Shown here piece by piece: positions 49,166-60,949 of a DNA stretch of 64,000 nucleotides. The translations under genes and the position numbers were made by a program. Positions within the stretch are counted from its first letter, which is position 1. Every line of letters starts with the position of its first letter. Source of the DNA: Phoronis australis (Eukaryota > Phoronida > Phoronidae); assembly GCA_002633005.1 (NCBI GenBank), contig NMRA01000735.1:110006-174005 (forward strand), read 5' to 3'. The notes under the pieces were generated by a model. The model did not search any database and was not told the origin of the DNA. It saw only the letters and a list, made by a program, of their open reading frames with translations.

Positions 49166-50652
49166 GTGGTAGTGCAGAATATTCATTGGCCCCTTGCACC
49201 TATTTTGAAATGGCCGTTGAGCCAGACCCCGAAGCGCCTGCAAACTTTGCTAATGAGAATTCATCGGTATCAACTTCATTTTCAGATCGTGAAAGGAACC
49301 GAACTATATATCGCTGATTCGCTGAGTCGTTCATATTTGGAAGCAGCTGACGGAACCTCGAGCGTAAGGAACATTCAGTTATTCTCGAACATTTCCGACA
49401 CGCAATTACAAGAAATAAGAGAGACTACCGAAAGCGACAGGGCCATGACAATGTTGAAAACATTTGTTCTCGATGGTTGGCCAGACAAAAATCGTGTGCC
49501 TTGTGAGCTTAAACTTATTTCAGCTTGCGTGACATACTCTCTTGCGAAGATGGCATAATGTTGAAAGGAGAAGCCATAATAGTTCCGACTAAACTCCGAA
49601 AGGACATCACTAAACGACTTTATTCCGCACACATGGAATATAACAGCATGATGCGACGTGCTCGCTCGCTCGTTTACTGGACCGTAATGAACATAAATCA
49701 AACAGCTTGTTGACTGTTGCCCTCCGTGCCAGGAATTGCGTCCCAGAAATCAGACATTAAAGCCAATGCCTGACGGAAACGCACCGTGGGAGAAAGTATC
49801 CAGCGATTCTTTTTAACTCGATGGCCGACAGTTCCTTGTGGTAATTGACCAGCATTCAAACTTAATTGAAGTTGACCGATTACAAAGTCTTACAAGCTTA
49901 AAAGTCATCGCGTTTTGGCATTCCGAAACTGTTTATGACTGATATCGATTCGCAATTTACCTCATTCGAGTTCCGTTCGTTCGCTAAAGAATGGGGAATT
50001 GCGCAGTCGTTTTCGTCACCAGGCCATCACAGTGCCGTTAAGGTTGCAAACCATCTGATGATTAAAGCTACAAAAGATGGCACTTATCCTAATCTCGCAC
50101 TTTTGGAACAGCGCATCACTCCTCGCGAGGACACGGGATTTAGCCCAGTTCAAATGTTGTTCGGTAGATTGACGCGCATCACGATACCTCATTTAAATTT
50201 CAAAAGAGACCGCGAGACCCGGCGCCGCTGAAAGGAGAAATGCGACGAAGGAGTCCATGAACAAGTATTTTGACCAAAATGCAAAGGACTTACCGGAGCT
50301 TATAGTTGGCAACACTGTCTACTTCGAACATAAGGAAGGGCATCGATGGATTCTGGGGAAAGTTCAAGAGAAATTATCAGACAGGACGTACGTGGTGGAA
50401 TCTTCCAGTGGAGGAGTATATCGGAGAAACCGAGTTCAAATTCGTCCAACTCGAGTGCCTTTTCAACCCTTACCAGATGTTGAGCTCCCAGATGTAATGC
50501 CAAACCTACCGCAAGAAGTTTCCGATATTCTGAGCGATCCGAGTATACCAACTCAAACGGACGTTTCGAGTTCAGGCGATCCAGCGATTGTCAGGAGAAG
50601 CGAACGAATTCGTCGAGCTCCTACGCATTTAAAGGACTACGATACCAAGTGA
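49166..50652 (+). pseudogene. gypsy 2 RNase H end, integrase and C-terminus
   Basis: The frame 49166-49558 contains RIHRYQLHFQIVKGTELYIADSLSR, of which IADSLSR is the conserved end of RNase H. The integrase zinc domain is decayed (SAHMEYNSMMRRARS, 49525-49713). Core pieces include FGIPKLFMTDIDSQF near 49920-49960 and HHSAVKVANHLMIKA (the usual Glu of NG..E is changed). The end part (50257-50652) has VGNTVYFEHKEGHRW, VVESSSGGVYRRNR and a basic RRSERIRRAP tail just before the purine tract. Confidence 0.82.
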
Positions 50653-50759
50653 CACTATAGTGTGGCTACTTAGGGACTATCGGGATGTGTATTATTTTAA
50701 GTTAGATTTTATAAGTTTTACATTATATTCAGCAGATAAGTTACTTAAAAGAGGGAGGA

Positions 50760-50910
50760 TGTTGAGTAGTGTAGAGTAGTCAGTAGTACTGCCGGCCACG
50801 GCTCGGCATTCGGTGTCTGTCTGTTCGCTCCAATATACAGCTCCGGCTATCTATACGTATGGTGTTGTTTTTTCTCTTGACTGACTAAGAATCATCGTCA
50901 TCAGACCTTA
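50760..50910 (+). repeat. gypsy 2 3' LTR
   Basis: It begins TGTTGAG right after a purine tract and ends with GACCTTA at 50910, in parallel with the 5' LTR. Compared with that LTR it has an extra ACGTA and an extra T, plus about ten substitutions. Confidence 0.82.
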
Positions 50911-50919
50911 TCGTACCCA

Positions 50920-51130
50920 CGTTCTTAGATTTTAAAACGACACGACGATTATCGTCAGTCCTGCAAAGCATTAGCTGAATAACAAACAATCAAGACACTA
51001 TAATGTACTAAATTTGCGTTATGAAACCCACAGCTAAACAATGGACGCGCAATCGTCTATAGTTTAACACGATAAGACGAGACGGGTTCGTAACCCGGTA
51101 TTGTTCTACGGGATAACGATGTTTAACTCG
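50920..51130 (-). repeat. right-arm block, second copy of the gypsy-flanking host segment
   Basis: It matches the reverse complement of about 14875-15080. A part of it (AAGACACTATAATG near 50987) is also repeated at about 46526-46540 on the other side of gypsy 2. Both flanks of the element are thus related to the same left-arm segment. Confidence 0.7.
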
Positions 51131-52769
51131 ATATACATGTACATGCACTTTGTAGGATTAAAAGTGATGCAGCGAGATTTTCGTTTCATACCGGTATCAA
51201 AGATGTGTTTAAGCATGAAATGCTAAACAATTTTCCTTGTTTCCACAATGACCCACGGGTATCCCACTTTTAGGAAATGGCGACCTTGCACGTTTGTTCT
51301 GGTAGGTGTGATCAAGGGGACCATTAGAAAGACACTCAAAAATGAGCCAGAATAAATTTTTCTAGTAACCACCTAAAAATACCTGCAACACCTACTACCC
51401 AATTCACTGTGTAAATTGGTGATTAAAATAATGAGTTATGCCATATCTCACATTGTGTCATTTGCTTGCTTCTTCTAAAACATACATTAGTTTACACTGG
51501 TGCTTGCAAGTTTCGGATGTCGTGAGTGTGGACAACGATTCCGAAGGACATATAAACGTTCCCGTCAACCATAGAAACAACATACCTCGACCATGTTGAC
51601 GGAGGCTTGTCCGTTGGCCACCTAAATCTTCCAATGAATACACATTTTTGAACACTGCTATTCTTCAATTTACATGCAGAAAGAAGCGTGTGAATTTAGT
51701 TTGAACCATAAGATGTCTTGGGCCAATATCTAGTGATAATCAAAATCGCCGAGTCAATATTACTGCTATAAACCGACTGTTTGAAATCATGCACATGAAC
51801 TTTTAATTTGCGCGTCTGATTAACTCTGTTATCAGTTCACCCTCTTTCGAGGATTTTTTTTATTGTGACTATGAACGGTTTCTCCTGAAATACAGGCATT
51901 GTTGGTGCATTCATAACATACATGTAGACAACAAAAATGCAACCACTTATTTGCTAGTCTGAAGAAACCATAATATTGGTTTGGGTCAAAATCCTCAGAA
52001 AGCAGTCGACATTGACAAAACATGCCGATGAGAAGTCGGCCTCCCGTTCAGTAACACTAGAACCTCGCTAAAAAGCAATACTTTGCAAGATTACGAGAGA
52101 TACATGTATCTCCGTGCATTGTAAATAAGGATACGTGACGGTGGCTAGATTTTATCTACAATGTAGGTCCTAGCGTAGGTCCTAGCGTTACTGAACGCAC
52201 TCCTTGTTTTGCCCAAGTACACTGTTCATTTTTCATGGATGAGTGTAGACGGAAGCTTATTTTCAATAATATGTGTTGTTGTTGTCGTGGTTGTTGTAAT
52301 TGTTGTATTATTTTCTCTGTCGATGGACTTGTACAATAAACAACTGAAGCTAGAAGTAGAACTGGACTGAGAAGTCGACAGTTCTCAGTTGAGGCAACTT
52401 TGCTACTGTTAGTAGTGTTCGCTATGTATAAAACGAAGCCGGTTTTTGGTTTTTACACAGTGAGAAAAGACATTTCAATGGCGGTCGTAAAGAGCAGTGA
52501 CGCATTTTTGCTACCTGAAATTTATGAGTATTTAACTCCGCAGGTAAAAGAGAATCTAAACCTTTTCTCAACGCTCTATCAAAATGATTTTGGCGCTTAA
52601 AAAGAGTGGGCCAGTGTTGCGACCTGGCATTTATGAATGCCAGCTGGATTTTAAAACGCGACTTGGGATTTTGGGTCTCAATCACAAAATGCAACCTGCC
52701 GATTTCCTTAACGTTGAGCCCATCTCAGATTGTTAAGATGCCAGTGCAAAACAGATAACTCTTCCCGCA
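51131..52769. other. right arm, no recognisable gene
   Basis: About 51340-51430 matches the reverse complement of about 9820-9900. The remainder is not clearly matched and holds only short open frames without domains. Confidence 0.5.
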
Positions 52770-52985
52770 GATGCTGCCCTAGTATGTCTCGCTCTACTCG
52801 TTGTATCATTTTTTTTTTGTTTTTAAAAAGGTGCAACGAGATTTGCGTTGGAAACACTGTATCGTTCCAAGCAGTTACGTTGTAGCGTGCTTTTCGTTCT
52901 ACTCGCTGTATCGTTCTAAGATTTAAAATGATATAACAAGACCCGCGTTTATCACGTAACACGATTTCTTTTGTTTACTGCTTTT
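52770..52985 (-). repeat. tandem-repeat units related to 2690-3780
   Basis: About two units in opposite orientation to the left array. The strings CGTTGTATCAT and CGCTGTATCGTTCTAAGATTT mirror the left unit dyads. This position mirrors the left array within the inverted duplication. Confidence 0.7.
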
Positions 52986-53139
52986 GTGTGAAAGACCATC
53001 GTTTTTGTGTATTTTACAGTAAGAAGAAGAAGAAGTTATGAATTCTTGTTGACTATATTTTAACTGACATGATGTGGAGTTGATAGAACCACGCACTGAT
53101 CTACGCATAGGAGTATCCATAGTGGTCAACGGTCTGGAA

Positions 53140-53335
53140 TCTTACTTAGACCTGGTCTAATCTTGGGTTAAACCAGGTTTCACTAAACGATTTTTCTAAA
53201 GGTTAAACCACCTTTACAGAATGCAGATTATCTTTAAGTCTGTTCTAAGTCCAGTTAAAACCACGTTTAATATTAAACCAAGTTTAAATTTAAATTTAAG
53301 CCACCTTCATGGAATCGGCAGTCTGTTGCGAGTTT
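53140..53335 (-). mobile_element. Harbinger terminal fragment or MITE
   Basis: It matches the reverse complement of the left end of the Harbinger element (18853-19060). Shared landmarks are GAATGCAGATTATCTTTAA and the terminal CCACCTTCATGGAATCGGCAG. Only one end is present, so it is a solo end or a truncated non-autonomous copy. Confidence 0.7.
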
Positions 53336-53339
53336 AGAA

Positions 53340-54410
53340 CTCTGTAAGTGCGCTCACAAACTGTCACTTTTTGTTCTATTTTCTATTTTGTGTTCTAACG
53401 CAGACCAAATATGCTGAGGGTCTCCGTCTTCGGTGGCCCCTTACAAACGATGACCACTACATGGGCGTTTTACGGACTTAAGTATCACAGAATATTATCG
53501 CTCCTTTTTTAAGCTTCTAAAATTTGTTTGCAAGACATTCCTTCAGAAGGGTACAGTTTGCATATCAGTGTTGTTTCTTGGGGACTGTTTTGGAAATTTT
53601 CTGAAAGTCTTCACGAGCGCGTAACGTCATTTTAATTTAATATAAATAGGTAAATGAAACAACGATAATGGATCAACTGAAATTTTCGGATATAATAAGG
53701 TCCTTCGTCAACATTAACAGAAATAAAGTAAAATCAAAAACTATATGACAATGGACATTTAAGATGTGGCGTAATATATTATATCCAAAAATTCCAGTTG
53801 ATCCATTCTTGTTGTTTTATTCATCTACTTATATTCTACATTTCGGGGGAACAATAGTATCCTTGGGAGCATCTGTATCGCCTTATTTAGATTCAGATTT
53901 ATTTTGTACGTTATCTAACGGAATATAAGTCGTGATTTCTCCCACCACGTTACAAAAAGCATACATAATCTAACCTGCATGAGAGATTTTTAACCAAATC
54001 GGGCTCTTCTAACGAGTTTTAAGGAACTTAATTGTTGGAATTCCTTTTCACTAGCCTTGCTAATACCATGCAGTGAACATTTTTAAAACTTCTTACTAGG
54101 ACTAGTTCTTTGTTCGAATTGTGCAAAATTGACTATTTCAGGCGTATCGTGAAGAGAATCAACGGGACTTGCGACGGAGACCATTGCAAACATGCCAGTG
54201 ACTGTCCACACAGCATAGAAGTTTGACGCGATAACAGATTTTATTTTTAATGTGGCTAACCGTGCAAATTTATTGCAAAAACTGGTGTTACTAGGTGGAG
54301 TAAAAGTACATGTACATGTACACGATAAGTTACACTCAAATAGATGAATTTATCGAACGAGCTGGCTTTAGGCAGCCGTTTACTCTCAAGTATATGTGCG
54401 TATTCCTTCC
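53340..54410 (-). repeat. distal right arm of inverted duplication
   Basis: It matches the reverse complement of 365-720 and 1380-1735. It lacks the segment equivalent to about 730-1380 of the left arm. It contains a foldback insertion (53640-53834). Confidence 0.8.
53640..53834. mobile_element. foldback MITE-like element, about 195 bp
   Basis: Imperfect inverted repeats of about 58 bp form its ends (53640-53697 and 53777-53834, roughly 80% matching). Both contain AATGGATCAACTG and GGATATAATA. No coding capacity. The matching places in the left arm (near 1490-1520) and in the third copy (near 58100) lack it, so it is a later insertion. Confidence 0.7.
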
Positions 54411-57400
54411 GGAAGCATGTACAACTGATTAATCGAAAATGAAGACTTTAAAAAGTCGTTTAATGCTGTGAATCTGCAAGACAGTCCATATAGATTGGGG
54501 GTTGAGGGGGAGTCTCAGGCGGAAACATCCAGCCCGAACCTATTCGTTAAAGATAGTACGTAGTACATGGAAAACAACACCAAATTGGCTGCGGCTACTG
54601 GTATCGCTAATTACTGTTGATAACTGTTTTGCTGTTAATTGTGAACTTGCTTCTGATTCTAAGCACTTCACGCAATCATAGGGACGTACCCGGCAAAATT
54701 CTTCCGAGTGGTGTTTCCGTAAATGACAGGAGAGTCCAAACTATTAGAGGACAGCCTGTAGACACCATTGAGCGGGAAGATTTTCGAAATTCTAAAGCAG
54801 TGACCTTTGATATGTTGCAAAGGTTGACACTGCAGAGGTTCCTGCATGACACTTAACACAGCTTCAGTAGGGGGAAAGGAAATTTGTACACACAACAATG
54901 ACTCCCAGCTCTATGTTTCTGAGATGAGACGGAAATGAGGATGCCGTCATGGTTGTTCGTAAAGAATGGGACTCAAATTTCTGATATGTACTTTGGTAAA
55001 GAAAGAGAACGTTCTTGCATTACCGAGGAAATCTTTCCAAGCAGGCTAGCATAAATGAATGATTACACCGCAATACATACTGGGATGGAAATGGAATTTT
55101 TTAGTCTGAGAATGACTTGACGAAAGTTTTTTATCTGGTTGCATGTTACTTATATCGCTGGATTCGGGAACCATTCACTATTCTGGAAGTTCACTACTCG
55201 GAAGGTTAACTACTATGAAAATATCGAAAATTTAGGACTCTGGTTTAGGGTTTCTACTTTTGCATGCGAAGTAAACGATGCTTTGGTAATTATATGCACT
55301 GAGTGGTGTATATGTACTTATACCAAAAAAAAGTCCAGGAACTACATTTATCGATTTCTTGCGCATACGAAATTGCCCTCATGTATTACGAATACGCAAC
55401 ATGAGTACGTTCTTGAATTTTTAAAGGGATTCCAAATCCGGTTTTGGTTCACTCTAAAAATGGCTTTCTCATTCAGTTCTCTAAAAAAGATATGCTCTGT
55501 AATCCTTGACTACCCTCAAATGTTTGCTGGAAACTTTGAAAACTCCTTTCAATGATTGCTAAACGGGCAAGCGTGACATGCGCTTTCTGCTAATTACACG
55601 GCAACTGTGGAGAAAAGACCATCCACCAGCGACCATAATGTCTAAACTGTGACAAAGGGTGAATGAAATTTTAATAGATTCAATCCATAAAAAGGACACT
55701 GAACCTTGTTTTGACGATATCAACCAATCCACAATATATCACCTGCTGATGCATTAATGGCTTGATTCTTGAAAGATAGAAACGGGAATCAACGAAGAAT
55801 TCATACCAAGTCTCACGAATTGGACATTATGGAACTTGGTGAGTGGTCTTTTCAGACAGATGACGTGTAACTCGCTAAAAGCCTACGCCACGCTTGCCCC
55901 TACAGAGGACTTTGAAAGGAGTTTTCTAATTTTCCTCAAAATATTTGGGGGTTGTCGAGCCTTTAGAGAGCATTATTGTTATTATTATGGTACAGAGAAC
56001 TAGATAGGGAAGTCGTTTTTAGCATATGTTAAAAGGTCAAAATCGGGTTTAGTATACATTTTACTTAGAAGATAGACGCCGGTGATGCATTAGCAGATCA
56101 CAAAACGAGGATTTGTGGAAATCATCATAAAACTGGGCTTAGTAGGAAGTAAGAAAATTGATGAATTATCAGCCAAGTTCCATTCATCAAACCATTGTCA
56201 ATTTCGCATCGTTTCACAGCGCGAGTGATCTAGTATAGTATGAAACGCGACTAGGGTCACTTTGTGACAGGTCTTGTCTGACACGTGACGAGTAGTATTT
56301 TTAACACTCTGCCAAGGCCTATTTGTGAAAGACACTTTTAAACAACGGTATCAAGATTTTTGGGTAGCGGCTCAACTCATGCATAGGTGGATTTAGTAAT
56401 ACACATCACTAATTAAACAAAAGAAAAGCGAGCTTTTGTATATGGCCGGTTACAGAATATCGGATATCGAACATATTCGTAAATAATATCAGCTGGATTG
56501 CACACTGGCGAGTTTTGGTAATGTAAACCGAGGAACTTCGGCATGGTATCATTTTCAAATAGTTTTTTTTATTCATTATTCAGTAACCGGTCATCCGTAA
56601 GTTCTCTATTAACTTGTGCAGAAATGTAACAGCAATGAACACCTAGTCATGCACAAACCTGAAAATGCTATTACTCACAGCAGAGTGATCTCAAGGTGAA
56701 GGTAAAGGTGACATGCTGGTACATTTAATAGGCATTGGGTCAATTGTTAAAGTTACGCTGCGTAAAACAGGTAGTCATATTACTAGTACTCATTCAATAT
56801 AGTTACGTTGCCAAAACAACAATACGAAGACAATGATGCTCACTTGATTCATATGCAGCTCAATCTGAATCCTCCATTATCGTTCAAGCAAAATTCAATA
56901 GTTTTGCTCCAGAAGCCTGGTCGACACCACCACCAACACCACCATTCTATATACTTATAGTTAAACTAGTCAATATGTAAAATAACCATAAGTTACCTAT
57001 GAAACTGTTACTATTGCACGGCTGGGCACGTTGCAAGACACTGGGGATGTTTTTAACTCATCAACACCATTTTCTGTGTAATAGTTGGCTGGGCCAAATC
57101 CATTAATCATAGGAAAGACTCAAAAACGTGGGTAAACGTCCCATAACTGCTTTTTGAAGAAATGTAAGCGTCCTCTTACAGGGACTGGTGGAAATTTTTA
57201 GTAAACATCCTTCACACAAGAATGCAAGATTGATAGATCACCCAAAAATCTGGGGTACTAGTATGAATGTTCGGTGTTCTTGCCTTTTAGAATACCGTTC
57301 ATTCGGTAACGTCGTTATACTTTCAAGGAATTTGTCAGTTTTTGGCCACATTTATTCAAAAAGGGGTCTTTTTCACTATAAGAGGGAGGGGGCAGTGTTT

Positions 57401-57512
57401 TCTGGGTTAGTCAATCTGAGGACGATGCTTGCTTTGCAGCCACTCGGTAAGCACTAAAAACTGGGGCTACATCAGTCTTCCTTTTGTCAGTTAAGTTCAG
57501 ATATATATATAC

Positions 57513-57515
<3 letters not shown>
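54411..57515. other. no supported gene; part duplicated at 58.8-59.35 kb
   Basis: About 54540-55130 has a diverged direct copy at about 58830-59345. A 79-residue open frame with a hydrophobic start (54617-54856) lies in this part, but its counterpart has in-frame stops. A 138-residue open frame at 55139-55555 shows no domain. I cannot assign anything to 55560-57515. Confidence 0.45.

Positions 57516-57519
<4 letters not shown>

Positions 57520-57557
<38 letters not shown>
57520..57557 (+). repeat. (TG)n microsatellite
   Basis: About 18-19 TG units preceded by a short AT-rich run. Confidence 0.95.
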
Positions 57558-57559
<2 letters not shown>

Positions 57560-57949
57560 CGAATGTGATTTTTGTGTCACTGATTACAAAAGGGAACTTT
57601 TGGTTTCCAAGTACGTTGGTCAGACCTCTTGGTGGCACATTTTCAAGAGAACCAGCCCTCCCCTCTGGTGAAAGTAACACACTCAAAAGGCGGTGTTTTC
57701 TGGAAATTTTTTTTTCGTGGAGTTTCTTAACAATGGGCCCCTTTGCATAGATTTCACTCTCTAAATCGGTGTACATCATAAGTTTCCAGATCAGAGGTAA
57801 TTTCCCGTAGTAGTATATAGTTAACTGTTACCACGGCGTACAAGTACGACTCTATTCTTTTGTATAACCTACATGTACACTACAGTACCCGTACGCAAGT
57901 CGAACACACCCGGCCAGCGAAAAGGTCAACTTACTTCGCTTTCACGAAA
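57558..57949. other. no recognisable gene
   Basis: Nothing was recognised. Open frames that span the TG repeat are artefacts of the repeat. Confidence 0.5.
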
Positions 57950-59365
57950 GTGAGGTTCATTTTGCCGTTTGAAAGACTCTACAGCAACACTCTCGCTCAC
58001 TTTTAATACCGGCAACAAGTTTTATTGCAAAACAAATAGTGTTCTTTCCTTAAGGACTGTTCTGGAAATTTTCTGAAAATCTTCAAGGGCGTTTAGGTCA
58101 CGCTCTTTCAATACAGTTCGTGATTTTCCGTATTACGTTACAGCAATGCATGTATAAGCTTGAGGGACAATTTTTTACTCCGTGTCAGACTTTTCTAACG
58201 GAGTTTTACGGAACTGGCATTGTTTTTCACAAAAGTAATACCATGCAGCCGTATGCAGTGAACAATAAATTCCGTACCTGCAAAATCACCACTTGTTGAG
58301 TTTGCCGTAAAGAGCAATCCTTAGAAAAAGGCTTTATTTAAGCCATTTTAAAACCCTCCTCAACGTTTTGATTGGATGATACTTAAAACATCACTCGCAG
58401 TCGAATAAACACATTGCTCAAACAATCACCTACCATGCCATTCTCACCTTGAAAAATTGAAGATTTTCTCGACATTAAGTTGTACTGCGCCTCGTTTGCC
58501 TGAGGTTTACCCATACGAGAACGCACCTGTTGCCACACGCACGCGCCTCACTGCAAAAATTATATCTAGAGGCGTACAGCATAAGCTGCGATGTTTAAAT
58601 TGACCATGTTCGGAGAATGCCTTTTTGAATTAGTCGTGTGCCAAACTTGGAACACCGAAATAAGAACGGAATTGCGAGCTGGTTAAACTTCTATGATGAA
58701 TAGATGTTTGTAGGAAATACTGATACAAAAATTGGTTATCTCTTGAAAAAATAGATCGTATCTGACCCGCTTTATGTAGCAATATGTCACCAAATTATTG
58801 ATAGATAAATCTTCACCGGTGACAAAATAGCCGGTTGATTGTGCCTTTCAGTTCAGAATTGTCGCTATGTATAACAACAACATAATAGTTGCCGTTAGTG
58901 ATAGCACTAATTACAATGATAACTGAGTTTGCAATAATTTTGAACTTGCTTTTGATTTAAAGCATTCCATGTAATGATCGAGCCTTACACGGCCAAATTC
59001 GCCTGGGTTTTGATTGCGTAGATGGCAGGAGCGTGCAGACGATTAGAGGAACAGGCCTGTAGCCAGCATCGCGCGGGGGTGGTTCGAATATCTAAAACAG
59101 TGGACCTTTGATATTCTGCAAAGATAAACACTGTAGAGTTTTCAGTAAGGCCAGACAATAATTAATTAGGGGGAAAGATAATGTATACACAACGGTGACT
59201 CTCAGCTCTGAGACGAGACGAAAATGAGGATGCCCTGACGGTTGCTCGTAAAGAATGGGACTCAAATTCGGATATGCAATGTGGTCCAGAAAGAGAAAGT
59301 TCTCGCATTACCTTCAGCAAAACTTTCATATCAGTCTGAGAAGGACTTGACATGCTCATTTTAAA
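57950..59365 (-). repeat. third copy of distal duplication block
   Basis: It has the same orientation as 53340-55130. About 58030-58210 matches about 53380-53600 and the reverse complement of about 1380-1600. About 58260-58760 matches the reverse complement of about 830-1340. About 58830-59345 matches 54540-55130. It is the only copy besides the left arm that keeps the TATA/CCAAT module. Confidence 0.78.
58278..58375 (-). promoter_or_regulatory. putative core promoter with short exon and splice donor (copy 2)
   Basis: On the minus strand there is CCAAT at about 58375-58371, a degenerate TATA (TTAAATAAA, about 58341-58333), and then a donor CAG|GTACGG with GT at 58277. It is the counterpart of 1239-1335. 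The target gene is unknown. Confidence 0.35.
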
Positions 59366-59629
59366 TAAACTTCTAATTGACAATTTTTTAAATTATTTAC
59401 ATGTTCGTAGTTTGGGTTTGCGCAAAGTTCCCACCCTGCATTCAGCCTCGAAAAGAGTCTCGTTTTGGCCTTTTCCAGATCACAAGCTGACTTTTGATAA
59501 AATGCTCCAATCTGATCAACCTCAGTAAAATTTTGAAAAGAACTTTTCGACCAATTATTCTTTCTGTACGTGAGGTTCCAGTAAAATACATGTACTTAAT
59601 ATTTTTGAGACGATGATCAGGCATGCAAT

Positions 59630-60650
59630 AAGTCTATTCCAGAGCTGTAATGTACACAATTTCGTGCCAATTGTACTAGGTTTCCGCCCCATATCTCCAT
59701 TATTCGCCGTGATCGGAGTAAATTTGCGAACCCCAAGAAAGTATCAGAAGACCCGATTTTATATTGAACGTCACAGAGGAAATAGCCCTGCCCTCCAAGC
59801 ACCAGCGCAATAACCAAGTTTCGGTATAACACACGCATCACATAATGTGGTGTATGTATTGAACACAACATCACGCATGCGCTTGAATTTAGATAAATTA
59901 GCGCCAACTGCACGGCCACCAGATGCTGCTACTGCGGCAGCGGCTATTTTAAATTGCAAATGTTCATCTATGCTGACTTACAACAGAGAGCAGGTTGTTC
60001 GCATAATTGAAGAAAAAGTTGTTCCGCCTCGCACGGGGCTTACGAAAATGCATAACTTCAGTTTACTCAAATTCATCTCCGTCCTGCATTGATTACACCA
60101 AATGGGCAAAAGATCCAGTATGGCCTGCATATCATGATCACGTGACTAGACTAAGGCAATGTCGTCAGCATACAACAAGGACCTTATTACATCTACATTA
60201 TTTCCTATAGAGATACATGTATCACGGTCGAACAGATTCAGTTCATCAGCAAATTCATTTATAAAAAGACTAAAAGAGTCGGAGAAATCGTTTCCCCATG
60301 ACGTACACCAAAACTTATAGGGAACAGTGAAAGTTTTTAAAAATCTGAACACGAGCCACAGGATCGGAATAAATACCTTTTATCGCATTATTAATGTACG
60401 TATTACCGTCAATATTATTTAATAGATGTTTATAAACTAAAATATGTCTATATACACTGTCCAATGCTTTCTTCATATCAGCAAATGTTACAAGTATTGG
60501 AAATGTTTTCATTTTTTCCTGTTTTGGACTATAGACGCCAATGAAATTACATGGTGGATACATAATCTACATGTACCTTTACGAAAACTATTTTGCTCTT
60601 CAGCAAGCAGGCTTTAATTTTTGGATCGAGTCTGTTGACCGACTAAAACC
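59630..60650 (-). mobile_element. LINE fragment (reverse transcriptase catalytic part and C-terminus), decayed
   Basis: On the minus strand, in several frames, there is AEEQNSFRKG near 60600, then FADMKKALDSVYRHIL, IDGNTYINNAIKGIYSD, FSLFINEFADEL and the catalytic LLYADDIALV (about 60175-60146). A C-terminal part follows with KLGYCAGAW (about 59800) and VQYKIGSSDTFLG. The 5' part (ORF1, endonuclease) is missing. It belongs to a family different from the LINE at 29706-31922 (EEQN-FRKG versus EAQAGFRKG). Confidence 0.82.
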
Positions 60651-60949
60651 GGATTTGGTATAGTTTGACGTCAGTGATGCATAGCAGATAACAGAACTAG
60701 GACAAGAACAAGTCGTTGACACTCATGGCCTTGGGAACTCCCCTGTTTTGTGGAGAGTAATCGACAAAAAAACACTTAAGGTCATTTTTTAAACTATGAG
60801 ATGGTTTATTACTGACTGTATTACGCTTGGAAAATGCGTGTCTCAGAAATAGTACAATAACTGGGCTTTCACCTAATAGGAAGTAACTTCAGAGATAATA
60901 GAATACGATTTCCAGGTGTGATATTTTAATTTCGATTTCCCAGTAGCCT
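60651..60949. other. no recognisable gene
   Basis: Nothing was recognised. Confidence 0.4.

Larger units (their letters stand above)
46575..50910 (+). mobile_element. Ty3/gypsy retrotransposon 2 with both LTRs
   Basis: A 4.3-kb element with an LTR at each end, gag, protease, reverse transcriptase, RNase H, and integrase after RNase H, which is the gypsy order. A purine-rich tract AAAAGAGGGAGGA (50747-50759) directly precedes the 3' LTR. No clean target-site duplication was found. Frameshifts and stops occur throughout, and the LTRs differ at about ten positions plus indels, so the copy is old. Confidence 0.9.

Noticed and set aside
54617-54856. A 79-residue open frame with a hydrophobic start as a secreted protein
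   Set aside because: The diverged copy at about 58915-59150 has in-frame stops, so the frame is not conserved.
55139-55555. A 138-residue open frame
   Set aside because: No recognisable domain, no conserved copy, no clear splice or promoter signals. It may be chance in AT-rich DNA.
57484-57779. Open frames spanning the TG repeat
   Set aside because: Created by the dinucleotide repeat, which is open in several frames.
29706-60650. The two LINE pieces as halves of one split element
   Set aside because: They cover adjoining parts of the reverse transcriptase and share orientation, but their overlapping motif differs (EAQAGFRKG versus EEQN-FRKG), so they belong to different families.
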